DNA from: JACVRW01 sp963820315
GTDB taxonomy: Bacteria > Actinomycetota > Thermoleophilia > Solirubrobacterales > Thermoleophilaceae
DNA: 64,000 bases
NCBI GenBank assembly: GCA_963820315.1
Contig: CAWFZK010000003.1
Span: forward strand, 48,433 to 112,432
Reading direction: 5' to 3'
Shown: positions 42,222 to 52,427 of the stretch, piece after piece
How positions within the stretch are numbered: the first letter of the stretch is position 1
Layout of the letters: each line of letters opens with the position of its first letter
Notes under the pieces: generated by a model
Database searches by the model: none
Told to the model about the DNA's origin: nothing
Seen by the model: the letters and a program-made list of their open reading frames with translations, nothing else
Translations under genes and position numbers: made by a program

Positions 42222-43433
42222 ATGTTCGACATCGACGCCGCCCTGATGCGGGTGATCGAGATGGACGGCTCTGACCTCCATCTCAAGGTCCCCTCGCGCC
42301 CCGTCATCCGTCGCCATGGAAAGCTCGAGCCGATCGAGGGCTCCGAGCCGCTGCGGCCGGAGGACACCGAGGCCACGCTCTTCCACATGCTGACCGACGA
42401 GTCGAAGCTCGAGGCCTTCCGCAACGAGCGCGAGGTCGACTTCTCGTACTCGATCCCGGGCGTCGCGCGCTTCCGCGTGAACGCGTTCGTGCAGCGCGGC
42501 TCGGTCTCGCTCGTCTCGCGCGCCATTCCCTTCCAGGTCAAGTCGGTCGCCGAGCTGCTGCTGCCGCCGGTGATCTCCGAGATCGCCGACGAGGAGCGCG
42601 GCCTGATTCTGCTGACCGGCACGACCGGCTCCGGTAAGTCGACGACGCTCGCGTCGATGATCGACCACATCAACGAGACGTACTCGAAGCACATCGTCAC
42701 GATCGAGGACCCGGTCGAGTTCCTCCACCGCGACAAGCAGTCGATCATCAACCAGCGCGAGGTCGGCGAGGACACCGCCTCCTTCGCGCGCGCGCTGCGG
42801 CGCGTCCTGCGTCAGGACCCCGACGTGATCCTCGTCGGCGAGATGCGCGACGAGGAGACGGTGCGCACGGCCCTGTCCGCGGCCGAGACCGGCCACCTCG
42901 TGCTGTCGACGATCCACACCGTCGACGCCACCGAGTCGGTCAACCGCATCATCGACTTCTTCCCGCAGGCGGAGCAGCGCCAGGCGCGCGCGATGCTCGC
43001 GGGGACGCTCAAGGCCGTGATCTCACAGCGGCTCGTGCGCACCCCCGACCGCCAAGGGCGTGTCGCGACCTGCGAGATCCTGCGCATGACCGGCCGCGTC
43101 CGCGACATGATCATGGACCCGAAGGAGACCGGGCGGCTGCCCGAGGTGGTCGCCGAGGGCGCCTACTACGGCATGCAGACCTTCGATCAGGCGCTGCTCT
43201 ACCACGTGCAGGCGGGGCGCGTGTCGATGGACGACGCGCTCAAGGCCGCCACGCATCCGCACGACTTCAAGCTGCTCGTCTCCTCGGACGGCCAGCGCCA
43301 CACCTCGGTGGAGTCGGTCTTCGGAGAGGATCTCGAGGACGGCGGCGACGAGGCCGCCGGGTCGGCGAACGGCGCCGAGCCGGCGATCAGCGGGAGCGGC
43401 GGCCCTGGCGGGCCGGCGTCACCTGCAGCCTGA
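42222..43433 (+). CDS. pilT: PilT-family type IV pilus retraction ATPase
   Basis: A 403-aa hexameric secretion ATPase. The N-terminal PAS-like domain ends before Walker A GTTGSGKSTTLASMIDHIN; the Asp box is TIEDPVEFLH, Walker B ILVGEMRDEETVRTAL, and the conserved His box HLVLSTIHTVDATESVNRI. It powers pilus retraction and twitching in the family. No other pil gene lies in the window. The tail has an acidic/Gly-rich stretch, and its last 47 bases are antisense to the next gene. Confidence 0.93.
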   Translation: MFDIDAALMRVIEMDGSDLHLKVPSRPVIRRHGKLEPIEGSEPLRPEDTEATLFHMLTDESKLEAFRNEREVDFSYSIPGVARFRVNAFVQRGSVSLVSRAIPFQVKSVAELLLPPVISEIADEERGLILLTGTTGSGKSTTLASMIDHINETYSKHIVTIEDPVEFLHRDKQSIINQREVGEDTASFARALRRVLRQDPDVILVGEMRDEETVRTALSAAETGHLVLSTIHTVDATESVNRIIDFFPQAEQRQARAMLAGTLKAVISQRLVRTPDRQGRVATCEILRMTGRVRDMIMDPKETGRLPEVVAEGAYYGMQTFDQALLYHVQAGRVSMDDALKAATHPHDFKLLVSSDGQRHTSVESVFGEDLEDGGDEAAGSANGAEPAISGSGGPGGPASPAA

Positions 43434-45063
43434 TCAGCTCCCGGCCTTCGAAGCTGACCTCGTCCGAGCGGTGAACGAGCTGGGGCTGTCGCTTCTTGAA
43501 GCGCGCCTTGATGCCGAGCGGGTTGCGCAGCTCGCGCACCGCGCCGGCGAGCTCACGCAGGCTGTGCGGCTCTCCGCCGCCGCCTGTCTCCCCGAATTCG
43601 ATCACGAACACGTCGAACAGCGCCGAGACCAGCTCGTCCTCGAGCGAGGGCACGCCGCCGTTGCCCGCCAGGATCAGCGTGCGGAGGCCCGGGCGCAGGT
43701 CGCGCGGGACCTTGACCGGCACGCTCAGGGTGCGGCGACCGCCGTTGCGGCGCTGCAGCTCGAGCTTCACCGTGATGCGCTCGCCGCGGCGGACCCGCCG
43801 CGGGGCGCGGCTCCCCACGAGCACGTCGCTCTCGACGCCGGGGCGGGCGCGCACGTTCACCTGCACGCGCTCGATGTGCAGCGGGCTGAGGTCGTAGGAC
43901 TCGACGAGCTCGGCTGCCGTGGTGAGGTCGAGCAGCGCGGCGTCGATCCCGAAGTACGGGTTGCAATATCCGATCGGCCGGCGCTGCTCGCGCACGTGGA
44001 AGCGAGCGCACACCGACAGCCGCGTCGGCCCAGCAGCACCGAGCACGGTGTCGACCGCCTGCGAGAGCCCGAGCGGGGCCACGAACGCCATGCCGGCGCC
44101 GAGACGGAGCGGACGCTCGTCGGCGAGCTCGGAACGCAGTGTGACCCTCCTGCCGGCGCCGTCGCGCGCCGTCACCTGGAGCGGGATCGACGCGGGCGGC
44201 GCGCCGACGCTGCCGGCGATCGCGGCGAATCCGTCACTCGTGATCGAGCCCTGCACGTGGCCGCCCGACGAGGCGAGCTTGTAGGTGATCGCGCCGTCGG
44301 CGATGCCGAGCGGGTTCTGGATGACGCTGAAGACGTACGCGTCGGTGAGGAACAGCGAGCGCCGTCCGCGGCCGTCGAGCGCGTGGCCGAAGGCCCAGAT
44401 GCGGTCGCCGTCGCGATAGCTGACCGTGCCGACCGCGCCGATCGCGAGGTCGCCCGTCGAGATCGAGGCGGCCGCGGCCGCGCCCGGCACGAGCGGCGCC
44501 GGCTCGAAGCCTCCCATCGGCCCGGCCGGGGCCGCGAGCACGGAGGCGCCGGCCCGCTTGGCCGCACGTTCGAAGAGATGCAGGCCGCGACCCGACAGGC
44601 CGGAGACCGTGAGCGGCGCGGCGAGCGGGCGCGCGGCGCGCAGAAGCGCAGGGTCGCGACGGGCGGCGATCGGCGCGCGCGGCTGTTCGCGCAGCATCTC
44701 CTCGATCGGTGTGGCGAGCACGACGTGGTTGCCGTACTCGCCGATCGCCTCGGAGATGGCACCGGCGTTGCGGCCGTCGCAGAGGATCGGCGAGCCGGAG
44801 AAGCCGGGGCCGACCCCCGTCGCATCGACCGCCGGGCCCGAGACCCGCACGAGGAGGCGCGGCCCGCTGAGGCCGGACTCGGCCGCGATCACGTCGATGA
44901 TCTCGACGTTGAACGAAGAGATCGCGGTCCCGCGGACAACGGAGAGGCCCGTGCAGGTCATGCCGGGGCGGACCTCTGCCAGCGGCAGAATCGGATCGGC
45001 GGCCGACGCGGGTGGCGCAGCCAGCAGCAGCACCGCGACGATCAGAAGGGCCCGGCGAGTCAA
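43387..45063 (-). CDS. SpoIVB-like S55 peptidase domain protein, secreted
   Basis: A 558-aa exported protein. The signal peptide begins at TTG 45063 (LTRRALLIVAVLLLAAPPASA), 9 bases after a TACCCT box; the open frame upstream to 45141 does not look like coding. It has GMTCTGLSVVRGT, then VGPGFSGSPILCDGRNAGAISEAIG, which matches the S55 serine site (GxSGSP), and AIGAVGTVSYRDGDRIWAFGHALDG, as in SpoIVB. The C-terminal half has beta-rich domains unknown to me. SpoIVB acts in sporulation signalling, but no sporulation genes are seen here; the role is unknown. Confidence 0.85.
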   Translation of the reverse strand: MTRRALLIVAVLLLAAPPASAADPILPLAEVRPGMTCTGLSVVRGTAISSFNVEIIDVIAAESGLSGPRLLVRVSGPAVDATGVGPGFSGSPILCDGRNAGAISEAIGEYGNHVVLATPIEEMLREQPRAPIAARRDPALLRAARPLAAPLTVSGLSGRGLHLFERAAKRAGASVLAAPAGPMGGFEPAPLVPGAAAAASISTGDLAIGAVGTVSYRDGDRIWAFGHALDGRGRRSLFLTDAYVFSVIQNPLGIADGAITYKLASSGGHVQGSITSDGFAAIAGSVGAPPASIPLQVTARDGAGRRVTLRSELADERPLRLGAGMAFVAPLGLSQAVDTVLGAAGPTRLSVCARFHVREQRRPIGYCNPYFGIDAALLDLTTAAELVESYDLSPLHIERVQVNVRARPGVESDVLVGSRAPRRVRRGERITVKLELQRRNGGRRTLSVPVKVPRDLRPGLRTLILAGNGGVPSLEDELVSALFDVFVIEFGETGGGGEPHSLRELAGAVRELRNPLGIKARFKKRQPQLVHRSDEVSFEGRELIRLQVTPARQGRRSR

Positions 45064-45130
45064 GGGGAGCGCAGGGTAGCGTGCGTCCCTCAGCTCGACG
45101 CCAGCAACCGAACACAGAAAAGGAGGCCAC

Positions 45131-45829
45131 GTGCAGAGCACACTCGGTGAGTTTCAGGAGACGCAGTCGCAGCAGGCGTTCGCGCTCCAGAACTCGAAGC
45201 TTCTGAAGGTCAGTCTCGACCAGGTGACGATTCAGGCGAAGGCCGGCTCGATGGTCGCGTACCAGGGCCAGGTGGCCTTCGAGCACGCCGGCTCGGGGGG
45301 CATGAGCCGGATGCTGAAGAAGGCCGTGACGGGCGAGGGCACGAAGCTGATGAAGATGTCCGGGGCGGGCGAGGTCTTTCTCGCCGACACCGCCCAGGAG
45401 GTCCATCTGCTCTACCTCGAGAACGACGCGATCACCGTGAACGGCTCGAACCTGCTGGCGTTCGACGCCGGCATCGACTGGGACATCAAGAAGGTCGAGG
45501 GAGCCAGCGGCTTCGTGGCCGGCGGCCTCTTCAACACCGCGCTCCAGGGCAGCGGCTGGGTGGCGATCGTCTCCGACGGTCCGCCCGTGCTGCTCAACAC
45601 CGGCGACGCGCCGACCTTCGCGGACCCGTCGGCCGCGATCACCTGGGCTTCGAGCGTCCAGACCGGCATCAAGACCGACATCAAGCTGAAGAACTTCATC
45701 GGGAAGAGCTCCGGCGAGTCGATTCAGATGTCGTTCGCGGGTCCGGGCTGGGTTCTCGTGCAGCCGAGCGAGGGACGCGTCCTGGCGGCCTCCGGCGGGG
45801 GCGGCGGCGGGCTGCTCGGCGGCATCTGA
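45131..45829 (+). CDS. AIM24 family protein
   Basis: A 232-aa beta-rich protein of the TIGR00266/AIM24 family (LLKVSLDQVTIQAKAGSMVAY, then GGLFNTALQGSGWVAIVSDG). It ends in a Gly-rich tail. Function in bacteria is unclear. The start GTG has a strong AAAAGGAGG ribosome site. Divergent from the S55 gene. Confidence 0.9.
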   Translation: MQSTLGEFQETQSQQAFALQNSKLLKVSLDQVTIQAKAGSMVAYQGQVAFEHAGSGGMSRMLKKAVTGEGTKLMKMSGAGEVFLADTAQEVHLLYLENDAITVNGSNLLAFDAGIDWDIKKVEGASGFVAGGLFNTALQGSGWVAIVSDGPPVLLNTGDAPTFADPSAAITWASSVQTGIKTDIKLKNFIGKSSGESIQMSFAGPGWVLVQPSEGRVLAASGGGGGGLLGGI

Positions 45830-45844
45830 GCCTGGCTTTCCTTT

Positions 45845-45861
45845 ACTTCAGTTCGTGAAGT
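45845..45861. promoter_or_regulatory. Probable HxlR operator
   Basis: ACTTCA (45845-45850) and TGAAGT (45856-45861), perfect 6-base arms with a 5-base spacer, just upstream of the TAGCAT box (45869-45874). HxlR proteins bind such dyads at their own promoters. Confidence 0.55.
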
Positions 45862-45868
45862 CTTGCGG

Positions 45869-45874
45869 TAGCAT
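45869..45874 (+). promoter_or_regulatory. Leaderless-type -10 box for the HxlR gene
   Basis: TAGCAT, 7 bases before the ATG at 45882. Confidence 0.4.
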
Positions 45875-45881
45875 GGCGTGT

Positions 45882-46253
45882 ATGGGCGATCCAAGCTGCC
45901 CCGTATGCGCCACCGCGGACATCATCTGCGGCAAGTGGACGATCCTCGTGATCCGCGATCTCGCGGAGGGCCGCAGCCGCTTCTGCGAGCTCGAGCGCTC
46001 GCTCGCCGGGATCAGCCCGCGGACGCTGTCGCTGCGGCTGCGGGCGCTCGAGGAGCAGGGCATCGTCGAGCGCCACACCTTTCCCGAGGTCCCGCCCAGG
46101 GTCGAGTACTCGCTGACCCCGAAGGGCGTCGCGCTCGTGCCGCTGATCGATGACATGCGCCGCTACGGGCGCGAGTGGCTCGGAGTCGAGGACGGCCCCG
46201 CGGATGGCTCCTGCTCCACCACGCCCGCACGGGCGACCGTCGCCGCAGCCTGA
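45882..46253 (+). CDS. HxlR family regulator
   Basis: A 123-aa winged-helix regulator: CPVCATADIICGKWTILVIRDL is the family entry with conserved Cys, then RFCELERSLAGISPRTLSLRL and VEYSLTPKG. The Cys pair (residues about 5 and 8) may sense oxidants or aldehydes, as in HxlR/HypR. ATG 45882 is preferred since the operator and -10 box precede it; ATG 45873 and GTG 45855 are also open. Confidence 0.88.
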   Translation: MGDPSCPVCATADIICGKWTILVIRDLAEGRSRFCELERSLAGISPRTLSLRLRALEEQGIVERHTFPEVPPRVEYSLTPKGVALVPLIDDMRRYGREWLGVEDGPADGSCSTTPARATVAAA

Positions 46254-46300
46254 GCGTCCCGTAGGCAGGACACCGGGCGCGTTCATCGAAATCGCGCCTC

Positions 46301-47909
46301 ATGCGCAATCGTGCTCTCCACGACGCGCTGCGGGACTTCGCGCTCGAGGCCGCGGCGCTCCTCAGCGATGACCTCAAGGCGGGAGCGGAGGTCGAGTTCG
46401 ACGTAGTCGACGAAGGCGACCGCCGCGGCCCCGTCCTCTACCGCTACCAGCCGCGCACCGGCGCGTTCATCGGCTGCCGCTGGGAACGGCTGCGCGAGCT
46501 GCCCGCCTGCCACCGCGCCTGCATGGAGCTGGGCGCGGGTGCCGCGAGCTGGCTGCGGGTCAACGGCCTGCGCGGCGAGCAGGCCGAGCCGGCGCTGCAG
46601 GCGATGCTCGAGCGGCTCTACGAGGACGCCACCAGCTTCGGCTTCCCCGAGGAGCGCTTCGAGCGCGTCTACAAGGAGGTCGAGACGACGCTCTTCCGCG
46701 ACGCCGTGCGCGACCGCGTCGTCGCGCCGCTCGCGGGCGCCTGGATGGAGGCCGATCGGATCGACTTCGGCGCGGGGCTCTGCATCGTCCGCGGCGACCA
46801 CGCCGACGCGCCACCCGAGGCGGTCTACCCGGAGGGCGGCGACGGCGCCCCGGCGGTGGTCTGCGTGCTCGACTGCGACATGGCGGCCGACCAGCGCCTC
46901 GGCGCGGGCGACGCCGACGCGCGCATGCGCGGCCTGGTGACCGCGCTGCGGCTATGGCGCTCAGGGTCGGTGAGCCTCGGCGCACCGGGCTGGCGGCGAA
47001 CCGACCACGGCCGCTGGTCGGCGGTACCGGTGGGCGGCACCGGCGCCGGCCGCGGCAACGGCTGGCAGCTGCCGGCCGGCGAGGAGAAGGCGCTGCGCGA
47101 ATTCGTGGCCGTGATCGAGGGCACCCGTCCCGGTGGCACGATCGCCTGGGCGCTCGCGCGCTTCGAGATGGCGTGCGAGCGCCCGCGCGACTCGGAGGCG
47201 CTCTCCGACCTGCTGCTCGCCCTGCGCGGCCTGCTCGACGCCACCGGCGACGCCGGCGAGGCGAGCCTCGCGCTGCGGGTGGCCGCGCTCTGCGCGGAGG
47301 AGGGCAGGCGCAGCGAGGTGCAGGGTCACATCGAGGCCGCCGTATCGCTCGAGCGGATGCTGATGGGCGGCGGCGGCCGCGTGCCGGACGGCTCGCCGGC
47401 GGAGATCGTCGAGCGGCTCGAGGGCTACGTGCGCGCGCTGCTGCGCGACGTCCTGTGCGGCTACCTCGACCCGGACCTGAAGATCGTTGCCGACGACATC
47501 CTGATCGAGTCGAACGAGGGGCCCTTCCCGGAGATCCAGGCGCGTGACCTGCGCGAGGAGCGGAGCGAGCGCTTCCAGCGTGAGCCGGAGCCGGAGCCCG
47601 AACCGGAGTTCGAGCCGGAGCCGGAGCTTCAGTTCGAGCCGAGCCGAGCCCGTGCCCGAACCCGAGCTTGAGCCCCACTACGAGCCTGAGCCCGATTACG
47701 AGCCTACGCCGGACTACGCGGCGGGGCCGGAGTACGAGCCCGAGCCGGCCGCCGTGGCGGCTCCGCTGCTGCTCGAGGAGGAAGAGATCGACACGTCCGA
47801 GATGGACCGCGTGGCGGTCTCGGAGCCGGAGCAGCAGCACCTCGACGGGGTGACTCCGTCGGATGACTGGGCGCATGACGACCCGGAGGATTACTCGGCG
47901 CCCGTTTAG
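46301..47909 (+). CDS. Hypothetical protein with Glu/Pro repeat tail, frameshifted
   Basis: A large protein (about 535 aa when joined). The first 400 residues are globular. The helical segment near residues 290-390 (LSDLLLALRGLLDATG, then LALRVAALCAEEG and YVRALLRDVLCGYLDPDLK) resembles HEPN-type helices, but this is only a weak likeness. The tail alternates Glu-Pro, then Tyr/Asp-rich EPHYEPEPDYEPTPDYA. The frame breaks within 47636-47650, where GAGCC is repeated three times: the tail continues in the next frame to 47909. Indel in a low-complexity run or error. No function assigned. Confidence 0.7.
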
Positions 47910-49150
47910 GTCGGCGCTGGCCCCCACGCAGCTCTCGGTCCGAACGACAGGCTGGGGAAGGGGGTGTGGTCCGCGGGCCTTGGCTTCGCCGGCACTGTGG
48001 CGAGTTCGTGTCGCCAGACGACATCAACCTGCCACAGCGCGTAGATCGTGGCCGCCCCTCTTCGCCCTCGGTCGCGCGGAGCTCCGCCGGGTAGAACAGG
48101 AACCGTCCATCCGCCGCAGCCCTCGAGGTCATGCACGTCGTCGTCGATGTACGGGATCTCGATGATCGGCTTGCGCCCTAGGCGGCCCTTCAACGTCGCA
48201 AGATTCTCGCGGTCGCGCGCGGCCAGCTGACGCTCCTCGTCCCAGGTCCGCAGCACCTTGCGCGCCAGCGCGGGCTCGAGCAGCTCGCCTAGATCCGCGG
48301 TGGGGTCACCGGGCGGCGGCTTGGGGCGGACGCGGTTGGCGATGGCGCCTGCGAACGGCAGGCCGGCGTCCATCAGGCGGTGGTGGAACCAGCGCGCTTC
48401 CTCGATCGCGTCGGCGCCCGGTGAGGTCACGAGCACGAAGGCGGTGCGGCTGTCGGCGAGCAGCTCGTTCACGTGCCCGGCACGCTCGCGGAAGCCCTCG
48501 GTCATCGAGCCGAAGCTCGAGAAGAACGCCGACAGATCCTCGAGCAGGTCGATTCCGGTGGCGCGCCTCAGTCCCGAGAAGACGAGCCCGCTGCCGCGGC
48601 CCAGCACCTTCAGGCCGAACAGCCCGGGCGTGGTGAAGAACTGCAGCGAGCGCGAATCGATGAAGTCGGCCAGCCGCTTCGGCGCGTCGATGAAGTCGAG
48701 CGCGTTGCGCGTGGGTGGCGTGTCCAGCACGAGCAGGTCGTAGCGCCCCTCCTGGTGGAGCTCGTAGAGCTTCTCCATCGCCATGTACTCCTGTGAGCCC
48801 GCCACGGCGTTCGAGAGCTCCTGGTAGATCCGGTTCGAGAGCACGGCGTCGCGGGTGCGCTCGTCCGGCGCGTGCCACTCGACGATGTCGTCGAAGGTCC
48901 GCTTCGGGTCGAGCATCATGGCCCACAGCTCGCCCTCGACGTCCGCCTCGACGAGCCGCTCCTCGTTTCCGAGCTCGTCGAGTCCGAGTGAGTTGGCGAG
49001 CCGCTTGGCGGGGTCGATCGTCAGCACCACGACCTTCTTGCCGCGCGCCGCCATGCCGAGCGCGATCGCGGCGGAGGCGGTCGTCTTGCCGACCCCGCCC
49101 GAGCCGCAGCAGATGCAGACCTCCTTGCGCTCGAGCCAGGACTCGATCAC
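47906..49150 (-). CDS. ArsA-family ATPase (Rv3680-like), C-terminus uncertain
   Basis: A P-loop ATPase of the ArsA/Get3 group. Deviant Walker A GSGGVGKTTASAAIALG near residue 15, switch I TIDPAKRLANSLGL, and switch II LDTPPTRNALDFIDAPKRL. GTG 49150 overlaps the partner's stop (GTGA). The last family-like segment is IPYIDDDVHDLEG; then the frame reads through odd sequence and the palindrome at 47995-48037 until 47906. Shifting the frame near 48095-48125 gives a more family-like LRRMDG or FLFYP end, so one or two bases are probably missing. Confidence 0.88.
   Translation of the reverse strand: MIESWLERKEVCICCGSGGVGKTTASAAIALGMAARGKKVVVLTIDPAKRLANSLGLDELGNEERLVEADVEGELWAMMLDPKRTFDDIVEWHAPDERTRDAVLSNRIYQELSNAVAGSQEYMAMEKLYELHQEGRYDLLVLDTPPTRNALDFIDAPKRLADFIDSRSLQFFTTPGLFGLKVLGRGSGLVFSGLRRATGIDLLEDLSAFFSSFGSMTEGFRERAGHVNELLADSRTAFVLVTSPGADAIEEARWFHHRLMDAGLPFAGAIANRVRPKPPPGDPTADLGELLEPALARKVLRTWDEERQLAARDRENLATLKGRLGRKPIIEIPYIDDDVHDLEGCGGWTVPVLPGGAPRDRGRRGAATIYALWQVDVVWRHELATVPAKPRPADHTPFPSLSFGPRAAWGPAPT
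47995..48037. repeat. Nested palindrome, copy C
   Basis: Outer arms CTGTGGC (47995-48001) and GCCACAG (48031-48037). Inner arms TGTCG (48009-48013) and CGACA (48019-48023) with loop CCAGA. On the minus strand the core TTGATGTCGTCTGGCGACAC differs from copy A at two positions of twenty. It lies in the 3' region of the ArsA-like gene. Confidence 0.6.
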
Positions 49151-50073
49151 AGCTTGCGCTCCAGCTCGGCCGACAGCCGCTCGAGCTCCTCGCGGCCGAG
49201 CTCCGGCTCGAAGATGCGCGGCAGCGTCGACACCGGCGCGCTCACCGAGCGCCGCAGGCGGCGCAGCTGGGCCCGCTCGGCGCGCGCGCGCCGGTGCTCC
49301 GAGAGGGCGGAGCGCACCGCCGCCCGAGCGGCGGCACCGCCGCGGGTGTCGAGCGACTCGAGCGCGCGCGCCTCGGCGGCGCTGAAGCGCGCGGGGTGGA
49401 GCGCGTTCACGACGATCGCGTCGACGTCCATCCCGAGCTCGGACTGCAGCCCGCGCTCGAAGTCGACGGTCTCGTTGACGGGCATCTCCTCGGGCAGCGC
49501 GGTCACCAGCACGCCGGTGGCTGAGCTGTCGTGCAGGAAGGTGTCGATCCGCTCGGCCTGGCTCGCGATCGGCCCGACCTTCGCGACCCCCGCGAAGGTG
49601 CGCGGCGCGCGCAGCATGGCGAGCCCGTGGCCGCTGGCGGGTGCGTCGACGATCGCGAGGTCGAACACCGAGCCGCCGGTGCGCCGCTCGAGCTGGGCGA
49701 GGTCCCAGATCTTGCCGATCGTGACCAGCTCGGTCAGGCCCGGCGCGGCGGCGGTGAGGTATTGGAAGATCCGGCTGCCGCCGAGCACGCCCGCGAGCGT
49801 CGAGGAGCGCAGCTGGTAGCCGAGCCACTCCTCCTTCGCGCGCTCCGGGTCGACCGAGACGGCGAACAGCCCGGGGGCCAGCTCGAGCTCCGAGTGGCCG
49901 ATGTCGCTCGCCCCGAACATCGCCGCGAGCCGCTCCTGCTCGGCCACCTCGCACACCACCGTGCGCTTGCCGGCGCGCGCGGCGGCGAGCCCGAGCGCCG
50001 CGGCGACGGTCGTCTTGCCGACGCCGCCCTTGCCCGTCACGAGCACGAGCCGCTTGTCCAGTAGCGCAGGCAC
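49147..50073 (-). CDS. ArsA-family ATPase (Rv3679-like)
   Basis: A 308-aa ArsA-like ATPase. Walker A VTGKGGVGKTTVAAALGLAAA near residue 12, then VVCEVAEQERLAAMFG, and switch II VDAPASGHGLAMLRAPRTF. The two ArsA-like genes form an overlapping pair like mycobacterial Rv3679/Rv3680, reported as an envelope-linked ATPase complex. GTG start at 50073, divergent from ParA. Confidence 0.92.
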   Translation of the reverse strand: MPALLDKRLVLVTGKGGVGKTTVAAALGLAAARAGKRTVVCEVAEQERLAAMFGASDIGHSELELAPGLFAVSVDPERAKEEWLGYQLRSSTLAGVLGGSRIFQYLTAAAPGLTELVTIGKIWDLAQLERRTGGSVFDLAIVDAPASGHGLAMLRAPRTFAGVAKVGPIASQAERIDTFLHDSSATGVLVTALPEEMPVNETVDFERGLQSELGMDVDAIVVNALHPARFSAAEARALESLDTRGGAAARAAVRSALSEHRRARAERAQLRRLRRSVSAPVSTLPRIFEPELGREELERLSAELERKL

Positions 50074-50126
50074 CGGACGACAAGAGTGAAGGATTCCGTT
50101 CAGACCGTGCGAATACGGCTCTCGTA

Positions 50127-50880
50127 ATGACGCCCAAGGCCAAGGTCATCGCCTTCACCAACCAGAAGGGCGGCGTCGCGAAGACGACCACCACCCTCAA
50201 CCTCGCCGCGGCATTCGTCGAGCGGGGCCACCGCGTGCTCTGCGTCGATCTGGACCCGCAGGGCAATCTGACGATGAGCCAGGGGATCGATCCGGATTCC
50301 CTCGAGGCGTCGATGTACGACGTGCTCGTGCACCAGCTCTCGATCCGCGAGGTGATCCGCAAGCGCGAGGTCGACGTCGCCTGCGCGTCGATCGACCTGG
50401 CCGGAGCCGAGATCGCGATGTCCACGATGATCGGCCGCGAGCGCGCCCTGAAGAAGGCGCTGGCGCCCATCCTCGAGGACTACGACTTCATCTTCATCGA
50501 CACCCCGCCCAGCCTCGGGCTGCTCACGATCAACGCGCTGACGGCCTCCGACAAGGTGATCGTCCCCGTGCAATGCGAGTATCTGTCCATGCGCGGGCTG
50601 ATCCAGCTCCAGAACACGCTGTCGATGGTGCGCGACGAGCTCAACCCGGACATCGAGATCGAGGGCATCCTGCCCACGCTCGTCGACAACCGCACCGTGC
50701 ACGCGAAGGAGGCGATCGAGATCCTGGAGGAGAACTTCGGGGACCGGGTATTCGCGTCACGAATCAACAAGACCGTGCGGTTCGCCGAGGCGCCGGTCAA
50801 GGGCATGTCGGTGCTGAAGTACGACCCGGACGGGAAGGCGGCGTACGCCTACCGCCAGCTAGCGGAGGAGGTCCTTGCGA

Positions 50881-50894
<14 letters not shown>
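50127..50894 (+). CDS. ParA/MipZ-type ATPase coupled to FtsZ
   Basis: A 255-aa ParA. The Walker motif is KGGVAKTTTTLNLA, with Ala where Gly is more usual, and both the signature Lys and P-loop Lys present. LDPQGNLTMSQGI and DYDFIFIDTPPSLGLLTINAL are the Walker A' and B regions. ParA proteins form dimers on DNA and place chromosomes or division sites. No parB is next to it. It overlaps the ftsZ start by 14 bases, so a role in septum placement is likely (inference). Confidence 0.92.
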
Positions 50895-52398
<1,504 letters not shown>

Positions 52399-52412
52399 GG
52401 CGCGCGCGCCGC

Positions 52413-52418
52413 TAGGCT
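52413..52418 (+). promoter_or_regulatory. Leaderless-type -10 box for the GGT gene
   Basis: TAGGCT, 9 bases before the ATG at 52428. Confidence 0.45.
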
Positions 52419-52427
52419 CGCGCGACG

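Noticed and set aside
43387..45141. Upstream start of the S55 protein at 45141
   Set aside because: It would add a non-conserved Cys/Pro-rich stretch before the signal peptide and overlap the divergent AIM24 gene; TTG 45063 lies directly before the signal peptide and 9 bases after a -10 box.
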